64,000 nt of DNA from contig NW_004450276.1 of assembly GCF_000321225.1 (NCBI RefSeq), forward strand, positions 2,078,367 to 2,142,366. Direction: 5' to 3'. The translations under genes were made by a program, and so were the position numbers. Below are positions 23,606-35,143 of this stretch, one piece after another. Origin of the DNA: Odobenus rosmarus divergens. Lineage: Eukaryota; Chordata; Mammalia; Carnivora; Odobenidae. The notes below the pieces were generated by a model. That model was not told the DNA's origin and ran no database searches. It saw nothing but the letters and a program-made list of their open reading frames with translations. Within the stretch, counting starts at the first letter, position 1; every line of letters begins with the position of its first letter.

Positions 23606-24329
23606 GTGTCCTGTTTAGAGCCTCGATTTGTGTGACTCTGGTATGCAGAAATAGGTGACTAATACACCTATTTACACAGTGATTCACCCACAGTGAGTCA
23701 GAAACTCCTTATGAAATTAAGTGGTCAGCAGGCCTCTTCAAACCCACTCTCCATTTCCATTAGCTTTTTCCCTGTCTGCAAATGTCACTTCCAGAAACAG
23801 AAGATGACAAGACATATGATTGTCTGAAGGGGTACCAGCATGTGCATGTGAACATGAACAGAACAAATGAACAGAAGCTTTGGCGAAATGGACCTCACAG
23901 GGGTCAGGGCCTGAAACTGCAGGGACAGGCCGCCAGGCTTCCTGCAGTGACTTGGAGGAGAACTTTAGTGTTTAGGCTCCTTCTTCTGTCTTCCTGCTGC
24001 TCCAACTTGAGTGGGGAGGCCCTTGGCTTCCTGCTCCCTAGGTCACTGGGGCCACATTCAGTGTCACTTCTGCCTCCCAGACAGGATGCTCCCTTCGGCA
24101 TCCCCAGCAGACTCCTGCTCACATTTACCTCAGATCTGGGTCACACGCCTCACTTCTAATGAGTCTGGAACAAAGTGAGGGGTTTTCGTTGGGTACTCTG
24201 TTGCCTTGAACAGATGGAAGGAGGACGGACGGACATGGGGTAGACATTCTAGCAAAGTTCTGCCACTTAAAACTTTGTTCTCACAGAAAGAACCACGGAA
24301 AGACAGAAAAAAGGAAGAGAGGAAATAAA

Positions 24330-24470
24330 AACAGCAGAAACTAAGGACATGGAAAACAAGCTATAAATGGGGATTCATTAAAGCCAAATGGGAAGGTGAA
24401 TTTTTAAAATAACTAATAAAATAGATTCATTTCCAGCAAGACTGACACAAGATAATGAGTAAAAATGATG
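24330..24470 (+). repeat. Possible L1 ORF2 remnant
   Basis: TTAAAATAACTAATAAAATAG then CCAGCAAGACTGACACAAG resembles an L1 ORF2 segment (NKIDKPLARL-type). Short and decayed. Confidence 0.45.
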
Positions 24471-24757
24471 AGTTTTAAAGTCATGCATATAACATAATCC
24501 AAATTAGGTTAAAATAATAAAAAGAGATACATTAAAAGGTAACATACAGAGAGCACCTTCTTTTTTTATATATACTCTTAGGTATTTTCTATAGTTTTTT
24601 TAAATTAGTGATCATAGATGGGTTTTATAAAGAGAAGAAAAATATTGTTTGAAAGTTGCACATAATAAAATGTATGTTTTATTTATTTTTACTATCAGCT
24701 TCCAAATCAAAGATGGCTTAAAGGTCTAAGTTCAAAACAATTGACATGTTCTAATTG

Positions 24758-24956
24758 GTTTTTTTTTAAAAAGATTTTATTTATTTATTTGACAGAGAGA
24801 GACAGCGAGAGAGGGAACACAAGCAGGGGGAGTGGGAGAGGGAGAAGCAGGCTTCCCACAGAGCAGCGAGCCAGATGCAGGGCTCAATCCCAGGACCCCA
24901 GGATCATGACCTGAGCCGAAGGCAGACGCTTAATGACTGAGCCACCCAGGCGCCCC
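24758..24956 (-). repeat. Can-SINE, minus strand
   Basis: Complete, ending GAGCCACCCAGGCGCCCC. Target duplication ACATGTTCTAATTG at about 24744-24757 and from 24958. Confidence 0.95.
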
Positions 24957-25364
24957 AACATGTTCTAATTGTTATTAATACAGTGATGTTGGTAATGTCA
25001 CAGAATCAGATGTGCAAGATAGTCCCTACCCCTTAGGGACTGCCATCTCAGCGGAATATTCTGCTTTTCCTCTGATAAATCGTTTAGAGAACACATAGCA
25101 TTTGTTTCAAATGCCTGGTAGGTAGTCCTGTTTAGTATTACACAAGAGTAGAGCCCAAGGTTCTGCTTACATTCTTTCTTCCTCTGAGAGTTTTTGGACT
25201 GAAAGGTTTTGGGGAAGAATCGAAAAATCAGAACGTAGCAGATTATTTCCTTGTTGATGGGCTCTCATCTGATTCATTTGTGCATCCCGCCCACCCCATG
25301 CTGTGCTGTAAAAAAGTTTGCACTTACAAATAAAACCAAGGGAACTCATAGCACCAACTTCGAT

Positions 25365-25560
25365 ACAGATGGGCCTGGATTTCTGATGCTACCTACCAGC
25401 TGTGTGACACTGGGTATTTCTGAAATGGACAGTGAGAAGTTCATTAGGTTCTATTGATATAACAGGAGAAAATATACATGAAGTTGCTTAGCATAGTGCC
25501 TAGGCATAGAAGACACTCAAAAAGTGTTAATGAACGTTTATTGTTATTATTATTATTATT
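25365..25560 (+). repeat. MIR SINE
   Basis: CTACCTACCAGCTGTGTGAC and the 3' block TTGCTTAGCATAGTGCCTAG, then (TTA)n, follow MIR order. Confidence 0.75.
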
Positions 25561-26385
25561 TAGAGAGGTTAGTGTCTTGGAAAAGAGGGAAGAAGACCAT
25601 GTAAAGGGGCACATGGGGAGAAACTGGGGCCAGAGGCAGCTCAGAACGGTAGGACCTCCTATTCCTGCCAGAGCTGGCCCCACAGCGGGTAGGCTGGATG
25701 CTGAAGAAGCACACATACATCCCTCCCACCAAAAACAAAGCCTCCTTTCCTCAGGAAATTTCCTGGAAAATTGGTGAAATAAATATAGAAATCCATGATA
25801 ACTATGGAAGTGAATGATGATCCCTAAAGTTGTACAATGCCGAGCATGCAGAACTATACAGGGCAGCCCTGAACTGGACCCACCAGATGGCTCTCTCCTG
25901 GTTTCAGTCTTTGACGTTGCTGCCATTTATTTTAGGTTTCCTGGTGGGCCCCTTTAAATTCTTTCTAGCTCAAGGCAGGGTACACATATAAAGACATTAT
26001 AAGACCTGTAGAAGAAGTTTGAAACACAGGCCATACCAAAAGGCAAAGAATCGGAACTGGAGGAAAGACTGGTCGGTCCCATCTTCTCTCTCACTTGTCC
26101 ACTATGCCTTCCTGTGAGAGCACAAAGTGTCTGTGTATCACGACATACTGCATCAGATGAGCGTGGTCCCAAATGGGGCTAAATGCCTTGTAACTATCGA
26201 TCAGGAGTAAATTAGCTCCTTCTTCGTGCAGGGGGCTAGCTAACATCTGAAACTCATTACCCCTAGAGGTTGGTTTGGTTTGCAGATACAAGCATGTTTA
26301 AGAAAGGTTGGTTTCAGGCAGGCTGCGCACTAGCAGTTAAAGTTACAACCCAGAGTCAGGCCCAGAAGGTGACGCCGCCAGGTTC

Positions 26386-27120
26386 TGCTAAGTGTTCTGT
26401 TCCCTTATGACTCCTACTTTTTTCCTGCCGGCCCTCTATGGCTTGGCCGGACTTGGACCCTACATCCTGGGCTTCTGCCTGCCCCACCTGAAGGCCGCCT
26501 CACCAGGGACAGGGACAGGACCGTGGCTGGTGGCTGACTGTGGGGTGCAGCAAGCCCTGGGGGCAAACAGAGCAGGCTCTGCCATGTGACATTGCGAGAC
26601 AGTTCACAGGTTTGCGGGGTGTCGTGCGGCTGTGGGTAGGCTGGGGCAGGTGGTGGGAGCAGCTGAGAGTTCCTGCAGGAGGTAATGGCCTCGGGCCCTA
26701 TTAGGAGGGAATCTGTAGCCACGCGGAGCCGGAGACTAGAAAACAGGCCTTCCGGGGTGGACATCGGCACAGAGGAATTGGAAAAAGTTCCCAGAGTCTC
26801 AGAAGGGCCACTGTCCTGGGGCCCCAGGTTAGAGTAAATCAAGATTCGGCCCTGCTGCACCCCACAGGTCATGCAGTAAAGACTTGGTTAGGGAGGACAG
26901 ATTTCACAACCTGCCAATTAGGGCAGGGCCGGGAAGCCAGGGCTTAATTCCAGAAACAAGGCCAAGCGGAGGTACTGAAATGTACCACATGACGGGAGGA
27001 CTGGGTAATGTGCTCAGTAGGTTTTGGACAACTTTGCTTTCGACACCTCCCAACCGATTCCTGAGACAGATAAGGCAGAGGTGGCCCCCCCGGGGGTGGG
27101 GGAGTGGTCACAGGCGATGA
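26386..27120. other. GC-rich unidentified block
   Basis: Markedly more GC- and CpG-rich than its surroundings, with open frames on both strands (for example 26414-26872 minus, 152 codons, and 26392-26589 plus). I recognise neither a protein family nor a repeat. No splice-site pattern supports an exon. It could be a regulatory element, an old LTR, or a decayed GC-rich retrocopy. Confidence 0.3.
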
Positions 27121-27248
27121 GCCTGAGCTGCAGAGAGCTTTCTCCATGCTCCTCTGCCCCAGCCCGCTCCCTTCTCTGACCTGATTTGGGGCCCTAGCAG
27201 GGGAGCCCTGACCTGCTCCTCACTCCTCTCTCTGCTGGACTAATGATT

Positions 27249-27442
27249 TTTTTTTTTTTTTAAAGATTTTATTGATTTATCAGAGAGAGAGAGAGAGAGC
27301 ACAAGCAGGGGGAGTGGCAGGCAGAGGGAGAAGCAGGCTCCCTGCTGAGCAAGGAGCCCGATGCGGGGCTCGATCCCAGGACCCTGGGATCATGACCTGA
27401 GCCGAAGGCAGACGCCCAATGATTGAGCCCCCCAGGCGCCCC
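27249..27442 (-). repeat. Can-SINE, minus strand
   Basis: Complete; target duplication TGGACTAATGATT at 27236-27248 and 27443-27455. Confidence 0.95.
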
Positions 27443-29279
27443 TGGACTAATGATTCTGAACACTGACTCTGCTCAGCTCACCAGAGAGCTCAGGAGAAAC
27501 ACGCCAGGTCCCTTCCCTTGACAGTTTAGGTGAATCCACGTGCTGTGATGTGTCATTGAAGAGAAGCTGGGCATTTCTGGGAGCTTTTGCTTCCCCTGTT
27601 CCTATGAGTGTTACAGCATTCTCTTAGGTTGTCTCCCACTGTTGCTCCCAGTTTTCACATTGTTAATGACAGAGAAGACGGATTCTCCCAACGTCTTTCT
27701 CTTTTCATTTCCTCTGCCCCCCACGCCAAGCCCCACTCCCTCCACACCCCCTCACCCTAATCCGGGAATTGAACTCAGAACCCGGTCCCTTCCCTGCATC
27801 CTTCAGCATCACTTTGTCTTTCACGTACCATGTGCCATGTACACACACTCTGTCCATTTTGAAATCGGGGGTTTGAACTTCTCTTACCTCCTCCACAATT
27901 TAGCACTTTGTTCTCTCAGTCATTGTTTCCCTAATAATTTGTTGGGGTTTCACAGGGCCTTGCGGGCCTTACATAATCGCTTCTACCGCAGACTCTGGGA
28001 TCAGAATATATTTGCTAATTCAAGTTCCCCACTTCCATTCACTTCCTTCCCAGGTAAGAACTTTATGCCTCCAACAAATACTTTTCTTCTTGTTTGAAGA
28101 CCTCTTTTTACAGATTTTCGAATGCCTTAAGTCTTTTAAACCTCTGCACCTTATATAATTAAGGCTTTAAAGAGCTTATCTTCTCAAAACTTTGGCTTGA
28201 GCGTGGCGAAAACAATTACAGAATCAACTGGAAAGGAAAAAAAAATCTTGATCTAACACTAAAGCCTTTCCATTCTGCAAGGTGAAATCCTTTGACCTAG
28301 ATCTGTCCCTCAAAAGGCAAGTGACTGTAAGAAATTCTAAGATTTTCTCAGACTTTTAAGAGCATTGGTAAATATTGATATAAAAAGTCAGGTTCATTAG
28401 CCACTTTTATTTGATTTTCCTGAAAACCTGCCAGACAGAAAGATCTCGTTGTTACCCCCAGAGCAGCTCTCTCCATAGCAACTGAAAACTTCTCTGGGTT
28501 GAAATAATCCTCTCCAGCTTCTAGGGCACAGTCAAGGAATTTTAAAAACAGAGGACTTTGTAACCACAAAATACTCTCTGAGATTTAAAAGGCCACGGAG
28601 CTCCAGATAAATAATCATTTATCTTTCTTCTAACGGTAAGCACTGCGTTTAGAAATGTTTGTCTCATCTTCTGTCATTTTCCAAATGCTAACATAAGAAT
28701 CAAACTCTCTCTCTCTCTTTTCTTAACTGTAAAAGTAATCCCAATATCTCTGTTACTACCCCCACAGTCATCATTAGCTCATCTCTGGGCCAAGATCTGA
28801 CATGAGATGCTGTTAACATTTTGCATTCCTTGAGCAATCGGTTGAAGAGATTAATTTTTTTGCAGAAAGTTGATTGGCTCTCAAGTTGTCCTTCATGCCT
28901 TTAGTGACCATTAAGTATGTGGATTTATCACGGCTCTTGTGATCTTGAAACCCTCGGGCTTTTCTGATAGTTCGTCCTGGTAATAAACAAAAAACTAAAA
29001 AATGACCAGTGTTCTCTGGGCATGACTGTTTTCTTCTAGTGCCCTTCCTTAACTAAAACCGTCTCATTCCATGTGATATGGGTAATTTATTGAAATGTAT
29101 TTTCTGTTTATTTTCATCTACTTACTTGAGCGATGAGGACCACCCAGCCCTGGGAGTTCTACTTTAGGATGAGATAAAAAGAGAGTATTTCCTGCCTGGG
29201 TCCTAGACTGGTACCACCTTGCAGGATGAACAGAGAAACTTCTTCCTAATTCTGCTCCTCTGGTGAGTTTAGAGAGAGG

Positions 29280-29391
29280 CAACCCCACAAACTTCTTGGC
29301 TGTTCTATAGTTTGCAAAGTCCACAGCCCTGAGCGCAATCCCACAAACTTCTTGGCTGTTCTACAGTTTGCAATGTCCACAGCGCTGAGCG
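29280..29391 (+). repeat. 56-bp tandem duplication upstream of the SLC39A12 start
   Basis: Two adjacent 56-bp copies are present at 29280-29335 and 29336-29391, each running from CAA(C/T)CCCACAAACTTC to CCTGAGCG or GCTGAGCG. They differ at only a few positions (for example CTATAG/CTACAG and CAAAGT/CAATGT), so the duplication looks fairly recent. The second copy ends 232 bp before the start codon. Confidence 0.9.
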
Positions 29392-29623
29392 TTGCCCGCT
29401 GTTTGTGGTTATAAATGACCTACAGACGCCCCGCTGTTCAGAACCCGCTTGCCATTGCAAATCAGCTTAGCCACCCCATTAATGAATCCTTTCAAAGACG
29501 GTGCTGGCGCAATAATTAAAGCCTTTCTTTTTCCCCTTTAAAAGTCCTCCGATTACAAGTTGACACCGACAGCAAGCCACCCAACTCCATCACACACCGA
29601 CTGGAGGTAAAGGAAGGGTGGAA
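29392..29623 (+). promoter_or_regulatory. SLC39A12: Candidate SLC39A12 promoter / 5' UTR
   Basis: This is the sequence just upstream of the SLC39A12 start codon. It contains a TATA-like TTTAAAAG at about 29537-29544, preceded by a pyrimidine tract. The same place could instead be a splice acceptor (AG at 29543-29544). No CpG island precedes the ATG. The transcription start cannot be fixed from sequence alone, and a separate non-coding first exon farther upstream is possible. This is inference from position. Confidence 0.3.
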
Positions 29624-29884
29624 ATGAGCTTCTGGACAAAGCTACCAGTATTGGGGGTGCCATTGTTCCTTGTCCTCGGCCTTGTTCCCGCTACTGAGAG
29701 GGAAAGACCCTCCACCCAGGCTAGCGGCGGCACCTGGAGCCCCGGCCACCTGATGGAAGTACTAGGAGCTCTGTCTGCTGGTAACCCCCCACCCCTGAAC
29801 CGTTCGCAAAGCCTCATCAAAACATTGCTGGAGAAAACTGGCTGCCCACGGAGGACAAACAGAATGCAAGGAGACTGCAGTCTG
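29624..29884 (+). CDS. SLC39A12: SLC39A12 (ZIP12) first coding exon: start codon, signal peptide, N-terminal extracellular region
   Basis: ZIP12 is a plasma-membrane zinc importer of the LIV-1/LZT branch of the SLC39 family, best known from brain and from hypoxic pulmonary vessels. This exon encodes residues 1-87. I chose the ATG at 29624 because MSFWTKL aligns with the human start MCFRTKL; a GTG two codons upstream is not a start. Residues 7-22 are hydrophobic ([16 protein letters not shown]), fitting a signal peptide. An N-glycosylation sequon (NRS) is at residues 59-61, followed by the conserved block [15 protein letters not shown] at about 63-77 and MQGDC at 81-85. The donor is CTG|GTTAGT, phase 0, a weaker than usual donor. 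Reading through it would add 18 codons before a stop at 29936-29938. The exon's 5' boundary is unresolved: 5' UTR may begin within 29392-29623, and AG at 29543-29544 after a pyrimidine tract is a possible acceptor for an upstream non-coding exon. Confidence 0.95.
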
Positions 29885-29989
29885 GTTAGTGCAATAGGAT
29901 ATGGGATCAGGTACCAGGGCGGGTTCAGAAAAGAGTGATGACTTCTCTAGCCCTTTACTTCAGTAAAGCAAACTCGAAATGCAGTTCCC

Positions 29990-30009
29990 GCGTGGGCGGG
30001 GCGGGGCGG
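29990..30009 (+). promoter_or_regulatory. EGR/SP1-type GC-box cluster in intron 1
   Basis: A run of GCGTGGGCGG followed directly by two GGGGCGG units lies 105 bp after the first SLC39A12 coding exon. GCGTGGGCG is the EGR1 consensus and GGGGCGG the SP1/KLF box, and GCGTG is also a hypoxia-response core (RCGTG). The surrounding 29960-30065 is locally CpG-rich, unlike the rest of the window, and an inverted CCAAT (ATTGG) is at about 30087-30091. Binding is inferred from motif match only. Confidence 0.45.
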
Positions 30010-30380
30010 TGTAATACGCCCACTGCTAGGGTACCGCCAGTCACTCAGCGTCCTCCCGCGAGCAATTCAAAACAGGGAGAATTTTCATTGGCTAAAATGG
30101 CAATGTTTAGGGAAGCCTTTCTGCAACCCTCCAGCATGTTGGGAGGTATTTAGTTGCAAGTGTGAACTTCTAGTTCTCTTTTCATGTGTGTGTGTGGTTG
30201 TGGAGCACTTGTGCATCACTGGTTAGATGCTATTATTTTTTTCGGGAGTAGAAGGATAGTGATAGGATATTTGTCTAGCATTGAATTTTTTTTAAGTACT
30301 TTATCCTGGTGTTTTCTAGTATGTTGCATAGTGGGTCGTTCATGAATTGGATAATCATCCTCTTAAAAATGACACATCTG

Positions 30381-30580
30381 AGGGGCGCCTGCATGGCCCC
30401 TTCCGTTAAGTCTCTGCTTCTTGGTTTCAGCTCAGGTTGCGATCTCAGGGTCATTGGATCGAGCCCCGCGTCAGGCTCTGTGCTGAGTGCGAGTCTGCTG
30501 GAGGTTCTCTCTCCCTCTCCCTCTGTCCTTCCTGCTCGTGCTGTCTCTCTCTCAAATAAATAAACAAATCTTTGAAAAAG
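30381..30580 (+). repeat. Can-SINE, plus strand, in SLC39A12 intron 1
   Basis: AGGGGCGCCTGCATGGCCCC head, CAAATAAATAAACAAATC tail; target duplication AATGACACATCTG at 30368-30380 and 30581-30593. Confidence 0.95.
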
Positions 30581-30990
30581 AATGACACATCTGGTCTGGC
30601 GGAGCTAAAATGAGGCCTGTGGCTGGTGGGCCCGACTCCCAGCTTTGCCCTTGTCTGCCCCCACGGCTCTCAATCCCTGTCCACACCTCAGCATTGCATG
30701 GGCAGCTTTCACCGAATACTGCGTTCCGCCTTCTTCCTTCCTCCATAGAAGAGATTTAATTTGCCTGGGATGGAATTTTTAAAAATTCCTCCGCAGACCG
30801 CTTTCATGTAAAATCCACATTAACATAAAGTCAGCATCTAACGTAAAATCAGAAAGTCTCCATGGGGGGGGCATGGGGGCACCACCAGAGGCAGGAGCCC
30901 ATATTGTCAGAGGAGAGCAAACAAGAACAAGCAAAAACACTATTCACCATCCCTTTCCTGATTGACGAGATTTTTTTTCAGAATGAACCT

Positions 30991-31032
30991 ACAAATAAAT
31001 AAATAAACATAAATAAATAAATAAATAAATAA
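30991..31032 (+). repeat. (TAAA)n microsatellite
   Basis: AAATAAATAAATAAACATAAATAA-type run; no SINE body is attached. Confidence 0.9.
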
Positions 31033-32099
31033 GCAAGCAAATAACTGCCTCCAGAAAAAGAAAAGAAAAGAAAAATTGGCAGACTTTCTTAATCATGCTT
31101 AGTTCTAGAGGAAACACTTCCTGGCCAAGTGTTTTGTTTTTTGTTTTTTGTTTTTTTTTGTGGGTGTTTTTGTTTTTGATTTTGTTTTTCATGACAGAAG
31201 GATCTTACTAATAGAATTTTTTCTCTGCTCTGTGCAAACAGTAAATAATTCGATAATTAGTGAAATTCCCAAAGGCTCCCAGAGAAAACATGTGTTATAA
31301 TAGGCAACTCATCTGTAATGACATTAATTTATATATATAGCAACATAAGACTTCCCCACGGAACTAACTCGGAGTCATATCTTATTAATGTCCTCTGAGA
31401 ATTTGCTTCAGGGAAATGTTCTCCTCTAATGACATCAAGTGCCTTATTAAGGCCAGTTGAATATTAGTCTAGCTAGGGCAAATGTAAACATGCAAAATTA
31501 TTCTGGTTTTTTGGGGGGGGGGCAAGATGGTTTTGCACTTTTTGTTTTCCGTGACATTATCAAGCGTTTGGCCAATTTAGCTTCTGTTTGAGCTATTTCT
31601 TTTCTTAGGAAGTGAAACACTTGTCTTTAATAGCCCTCTTGTTGCTGCTATTTCTCAGTGGAAAAGACTGAGGTTAAAAAGAAGGGGGGGGCAAATTTCC
31701 ACTTCACCTGCTCAAAGGGCTTCACTTCACCTGAGTCCCCCATAAGCGAGGATCCCATGAAATCTCTCCTTGTCATTCATAAAAAAGCCGGGGAGAAACA
31801 GTGTCCTATTGGTTTGACAAACAACTGCATTCTGGCACAAACCACAGCTCTTCTGCTGGTTGTTGAATCTCTGTCTTTTTAGGGACTTTGTCCATTTAGA
31901 GACAGGATTTGTATTAGAAATTCTGTGGTAAATAAACTCTTTTTTTAAAAAAAAGGAAATTCTATAGTAAAAAGAGGGCAAGGGAGTAAGTTCATATCCC
32001 TAAATGTCTGGGGAAAAAAGAGGGAAGTGGGTGTTTTAAATTTGTGGGGAGAAAAAATGTTCCCAATTTTATTTCAGGTTTAGGTAAAAACTGAATGAG

Positions 32100-32121
32100 T
32101 GTGTGTGTGTGTGTGTGTGTG
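32100..32121 (+). repeat. (GT)n microsatellite
   Basis: About eleven GT units. Confidence 0.95.
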
Positions 32122-32339
32122 TTTAAATCAATCTGCAGTATCTGAAAGCACTGTGCATTTAAAAATAAATCCATTCAAGCTTTAGCCTTTGAAAATGGAT
32201 AGTCTTGACCTTTTTTTCTTTTTTTATAAGAAGGGTTAAAATGGAGTTTTAATGAATTTAATGAGGGATTAAGTAACTCTAAGAGAATAAATTCCACTTC
32301 AGTTATGGTGGGAACCATGACCCTACATGGGTTCCAGAC

Positions 32340-32530
32340 GTGGTGAATGGATAAGAACCTGGTGTCTGGGGTCAGCCAGCACTGGGCCCAAATCCTTGTT
32401 CTGGTACCTTCTAGCTGTTAGGACATGTTGAACCTCAGCTCCCTCATCCATAAGACTCCAGTGCTGGTTCTCTCCTCAGGGAGCTGTGTGTGAGGACCAC
32501 ATGGCCATGTGTGAACAAGCTGGGGCACGA
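32340..32530 (+). repeat. MIR SINE
   Basis: GGTGTCTGGGGTCAGCCAGC, TACCTTCTAGCTGTTAGGAC and TCAGCTCCCTCATCCATAAG follow MIR order. Weaker MIR-like fragments are at about 34600-34720 and 35184-35240. Confidence 0.7.
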
Positions 32531-34240
32531 CAGCTCAAGCTCTCTCTGTCCCCTCACATTTCCTGTGCATCATGGACATGACCAACCCCTTTTCCCAGGG
32601 ACCCTGGAGCGGTGCCGCTGAGAAATGAGATATTCCTCAGCATCCCCCTCCTGCCCTGCCCCCAGACTCCCCACCCCCCACTGTCCCAGGAGCTTGGGGG
32701 TTTTTATCCAAGATCTCTAGAAGATGCTCAGACACCTTCAAGGTAGAGAACCACTGCTTTAAGGTCCTGCATTTAATTCAACCCCCCCCTTGTCATTTCT
32801 GTCACAAGATAAACAGGGGACAGCTCAAACTTTATCTTAACCTGTTGATCTAACAGGTTTTTCTTATCTCAGGAAGACTTATCTCTGTCAGAAATGCCAC
32901 AGAATCTGCTACAGACCCACAAAAAGCCAGTGCCTGCCATTAGCCGACATCCTTCCAACTCTTGGTTTGGCAGGAAAAGGAAGAAATGTAATTTCCTTCT
33001 TACAGTCAATTATAAGACACCCCCCCGCAAAAAAAGACCTTATAAAAAATCTAAGAACTTGAAAAAGGCCAGTGGATTTATCCATAACCCAGAATCGAAT
33101 TTAAACATCTTTGGATCTAAAATCTTTAAAGTTTGTCTACAAAGGTGACAGTTGCCCTATTAATGCAGAAGAAAGATTTCCTACTGCTTTTTGTCACTGG
33201 GGCTCTTCTAGCATTAGCGGTGAACGAATGAGGCAGCTGGGGAAGGCAATCTGATTTGACTCTAGGAATCCAGAATCTGTGTCCGCCCCCCCCCCCAAAT
33301 CTTATGCCTCCACCTGACAAGATTAAAGGGAAAATCAATGGATTATTCCTGAATGAGTCCATTCTTCTTTAACAAAGAATCACTTCACCAGAGTTAGCGC
33401 CTTGAATGGATCTCGATGCCTAGGGGGTGGAAGTATTTGCAAAATTGTGCTAGACATCCTCTCCCAAACACAACCCAAGCCACTGCTAAAAGCTCTAGCC
33501 ACTGAAACAAATCTAGTGATGATGAATTGGAAAGTCCAGTCCCCCACCCACCCCCATAGTGCTTTCTGTCCTGTCAATGTCTGTTAGTTTCTTCTGATGT
33601 TCCTGACAGTAGACTTTCCTCAAGCCACTGCCTTCCATACGAAGGTAACTTCTTGCAAGTCAAATATCATTAAAAGGCAGAAAGTTTTCAGCCCACAGTC
33701 ATTTGATTCCCAACTGAGCTTTATTCAAGCAAGCTTCAGAAAATTGAAGCAAGGTTTAGGTAACTTCTGTCCATTCAAGATGAAAGAAATCTCTTTCGTC
33801 ATTCAAAATGAGATGCTCTGCAACTATTTAAACATTTTCAGTCAGAAATCAATTTACTTTCCACGTTCTATGCTTTTCACAAACTGTATCTTACCTCATT
33901 TTCTGCTGCTCCAGGCCACATCCCCCTATTCCAATCCTAGTGAGGTACATTGAAAAGGAACCACAAATGGAGAGGTGTCTCAGGCACCTCGGTTGGGATG
34001 AAGGGTGGCCACGTACTCTGCTGTGTGCTGTCAACCAAACCCTGGCCACATGTGCCTGGCCTGGTGGCCTCGTGGAAGTCCCGTTTCTTGTCTCACTGGC
34101 ACTTTTTTCCAACCTACCCAGCCCTCCTCAAACAACCTGAACAGCACTTGACAGTTTGTCAGCAGGAACACATTCAATCTTCTCATTGTACGATGCTCTC
34201 ATTGGTTTATATTCGAGCCTTACCCATCCCTTGGTCTCCT

Positions 34241-34438
34241 TTTTTTTTTTTTAAGATTTTATTTATTTGAGAGAGAGAGAGAGAGAATGAGCACAAGCAG
34301 GGGAAGGAGCAGAGGGAGAGGGAGAAGCAGGCTCCCCACTGAGCAGGGAGCCTGATAGGGGGCTTGATCCCAGCACCCCGGGATCATGGCCGGAGCTGAA
34401 GGCAGACACTCAACCGACTGAGCCACCCAGGTGCCCCC
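34241..34438 (-). repeat. Can-SINE, minus strand
   Basis: Complete; target duplication ATCCCTTGGTCTCCT on both sides (34226-34240 and from 34439). Confidence 0.95.
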
Positions 34439-34955
34439 AATCCCTTGGTCTCCTAACTGACCTCTTTTTCTATCAAACAGGAGAGAGAGAAAATTACTGG
34501 TTGAAGGGGCTGCACATTAAGTACATAGGTGGGTCTACAGCTTACATTCTTCGTGGCACAAAACAAAGGAATAAGAGAATAAAACCTATCATTTGCAGAG
34601 GAGGAATTAAGATTGGGCAACCACTATTAGCTTCATGACCTTAGGTACATTACTTACCCTTTCTTTGACTTGGTTTTCACATATGTATAGATATACCTTC
34701 CTTATAGAAGGAAGACATAACTCATGCTGGATTCTGTGCATTATCCTTGCATACTGCACGGAAATGTACCCATTATTCACTATGTGTTAAATAATTGGGT
34801 TATTGGTATTCTCAGTGCTTAACAGTACACAGAAGTATTTGGTGGATTATCAAATAAGCTGAGGACATTTTGTTTTTCCATTTAAAATAATGGAATAATA
34901 TTCTTACCATCAAAAAATTCATTATCTGACATTTTTTCCAGAACCAATTAGATTT

Positions 34956-35143
34956 GTTTTTTTAAAAGATTTTATCTATTTATTTGACAGAGAGAGAGCA
35001 CAAGCTGAGGGGAGAGGCAGAGGGAGAGGGAGAAGCAGACTCCCCGCTTAGCAGGGATCCTGATAGGGGGCTGGATTCCAGGACCCTGGGATCATGATCT
35101 GAGCTGAAGGCAGACGCTTAACCGACTGAGCCACCCAGGCATC
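34956..35143 (-). repeat. Can-SINE, minus strand
   Basis: Complete; target duplication ACCAATTAGATTT at 34943-34955 and 35144-35156. Confidence 0.95.

Larger units (their letters stand above)
1..29279. other. Intergenic DNA upstream of SLC39A12, no supportable gene
   Basis: Apart from the repeats listed separately, I find no exon with splice borders, no conserved domain and no RNA gene. Open frames here are short and fall in repeats, microsatellites or unremarkable sequence. Stretches in which I see nothing recognisable include 1-714, 1122-1780, 3530-4200, 5754-6170, 6440-7320, 8060-9580, 14900-16040, 20720-22030, 22777-23380, 25560-27240 (GC-richer part noted separately) and 27456-29279. 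In mammals MRC1 lies upstream of this gene, but none of its exons is seen here. Confidence 0.7.

Noticed and set aside
23782..24159. 125-codon plus-strand open frame
   Set aside because: No domain, no signal peptide and no splice borders; length is within chance for this GC-richer stretch.
25444..25926. 160-codon minus-strand open frame
   Set aside because: Contains an asparagine run from a (TTA)n microsatellite at the end of a MIR; not conserved-looking protein.
26414..26872. 152-codon minus-strand open frame
   Set aside because: Composition follows local GC richness; no homology recognised and open frames also exist on the other strand.
27642..28097. 151-codon plus-strand open frame
   Set aside because: Low-complexity proline run and no recognisable domain; no neighbouring exons.
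33597..33953. 118-codon plus-strand frame as an extra SLC39A12 exon
   Set aside because: No similarity to ZIP12, and exons 1 and 2 already join in frame without it.
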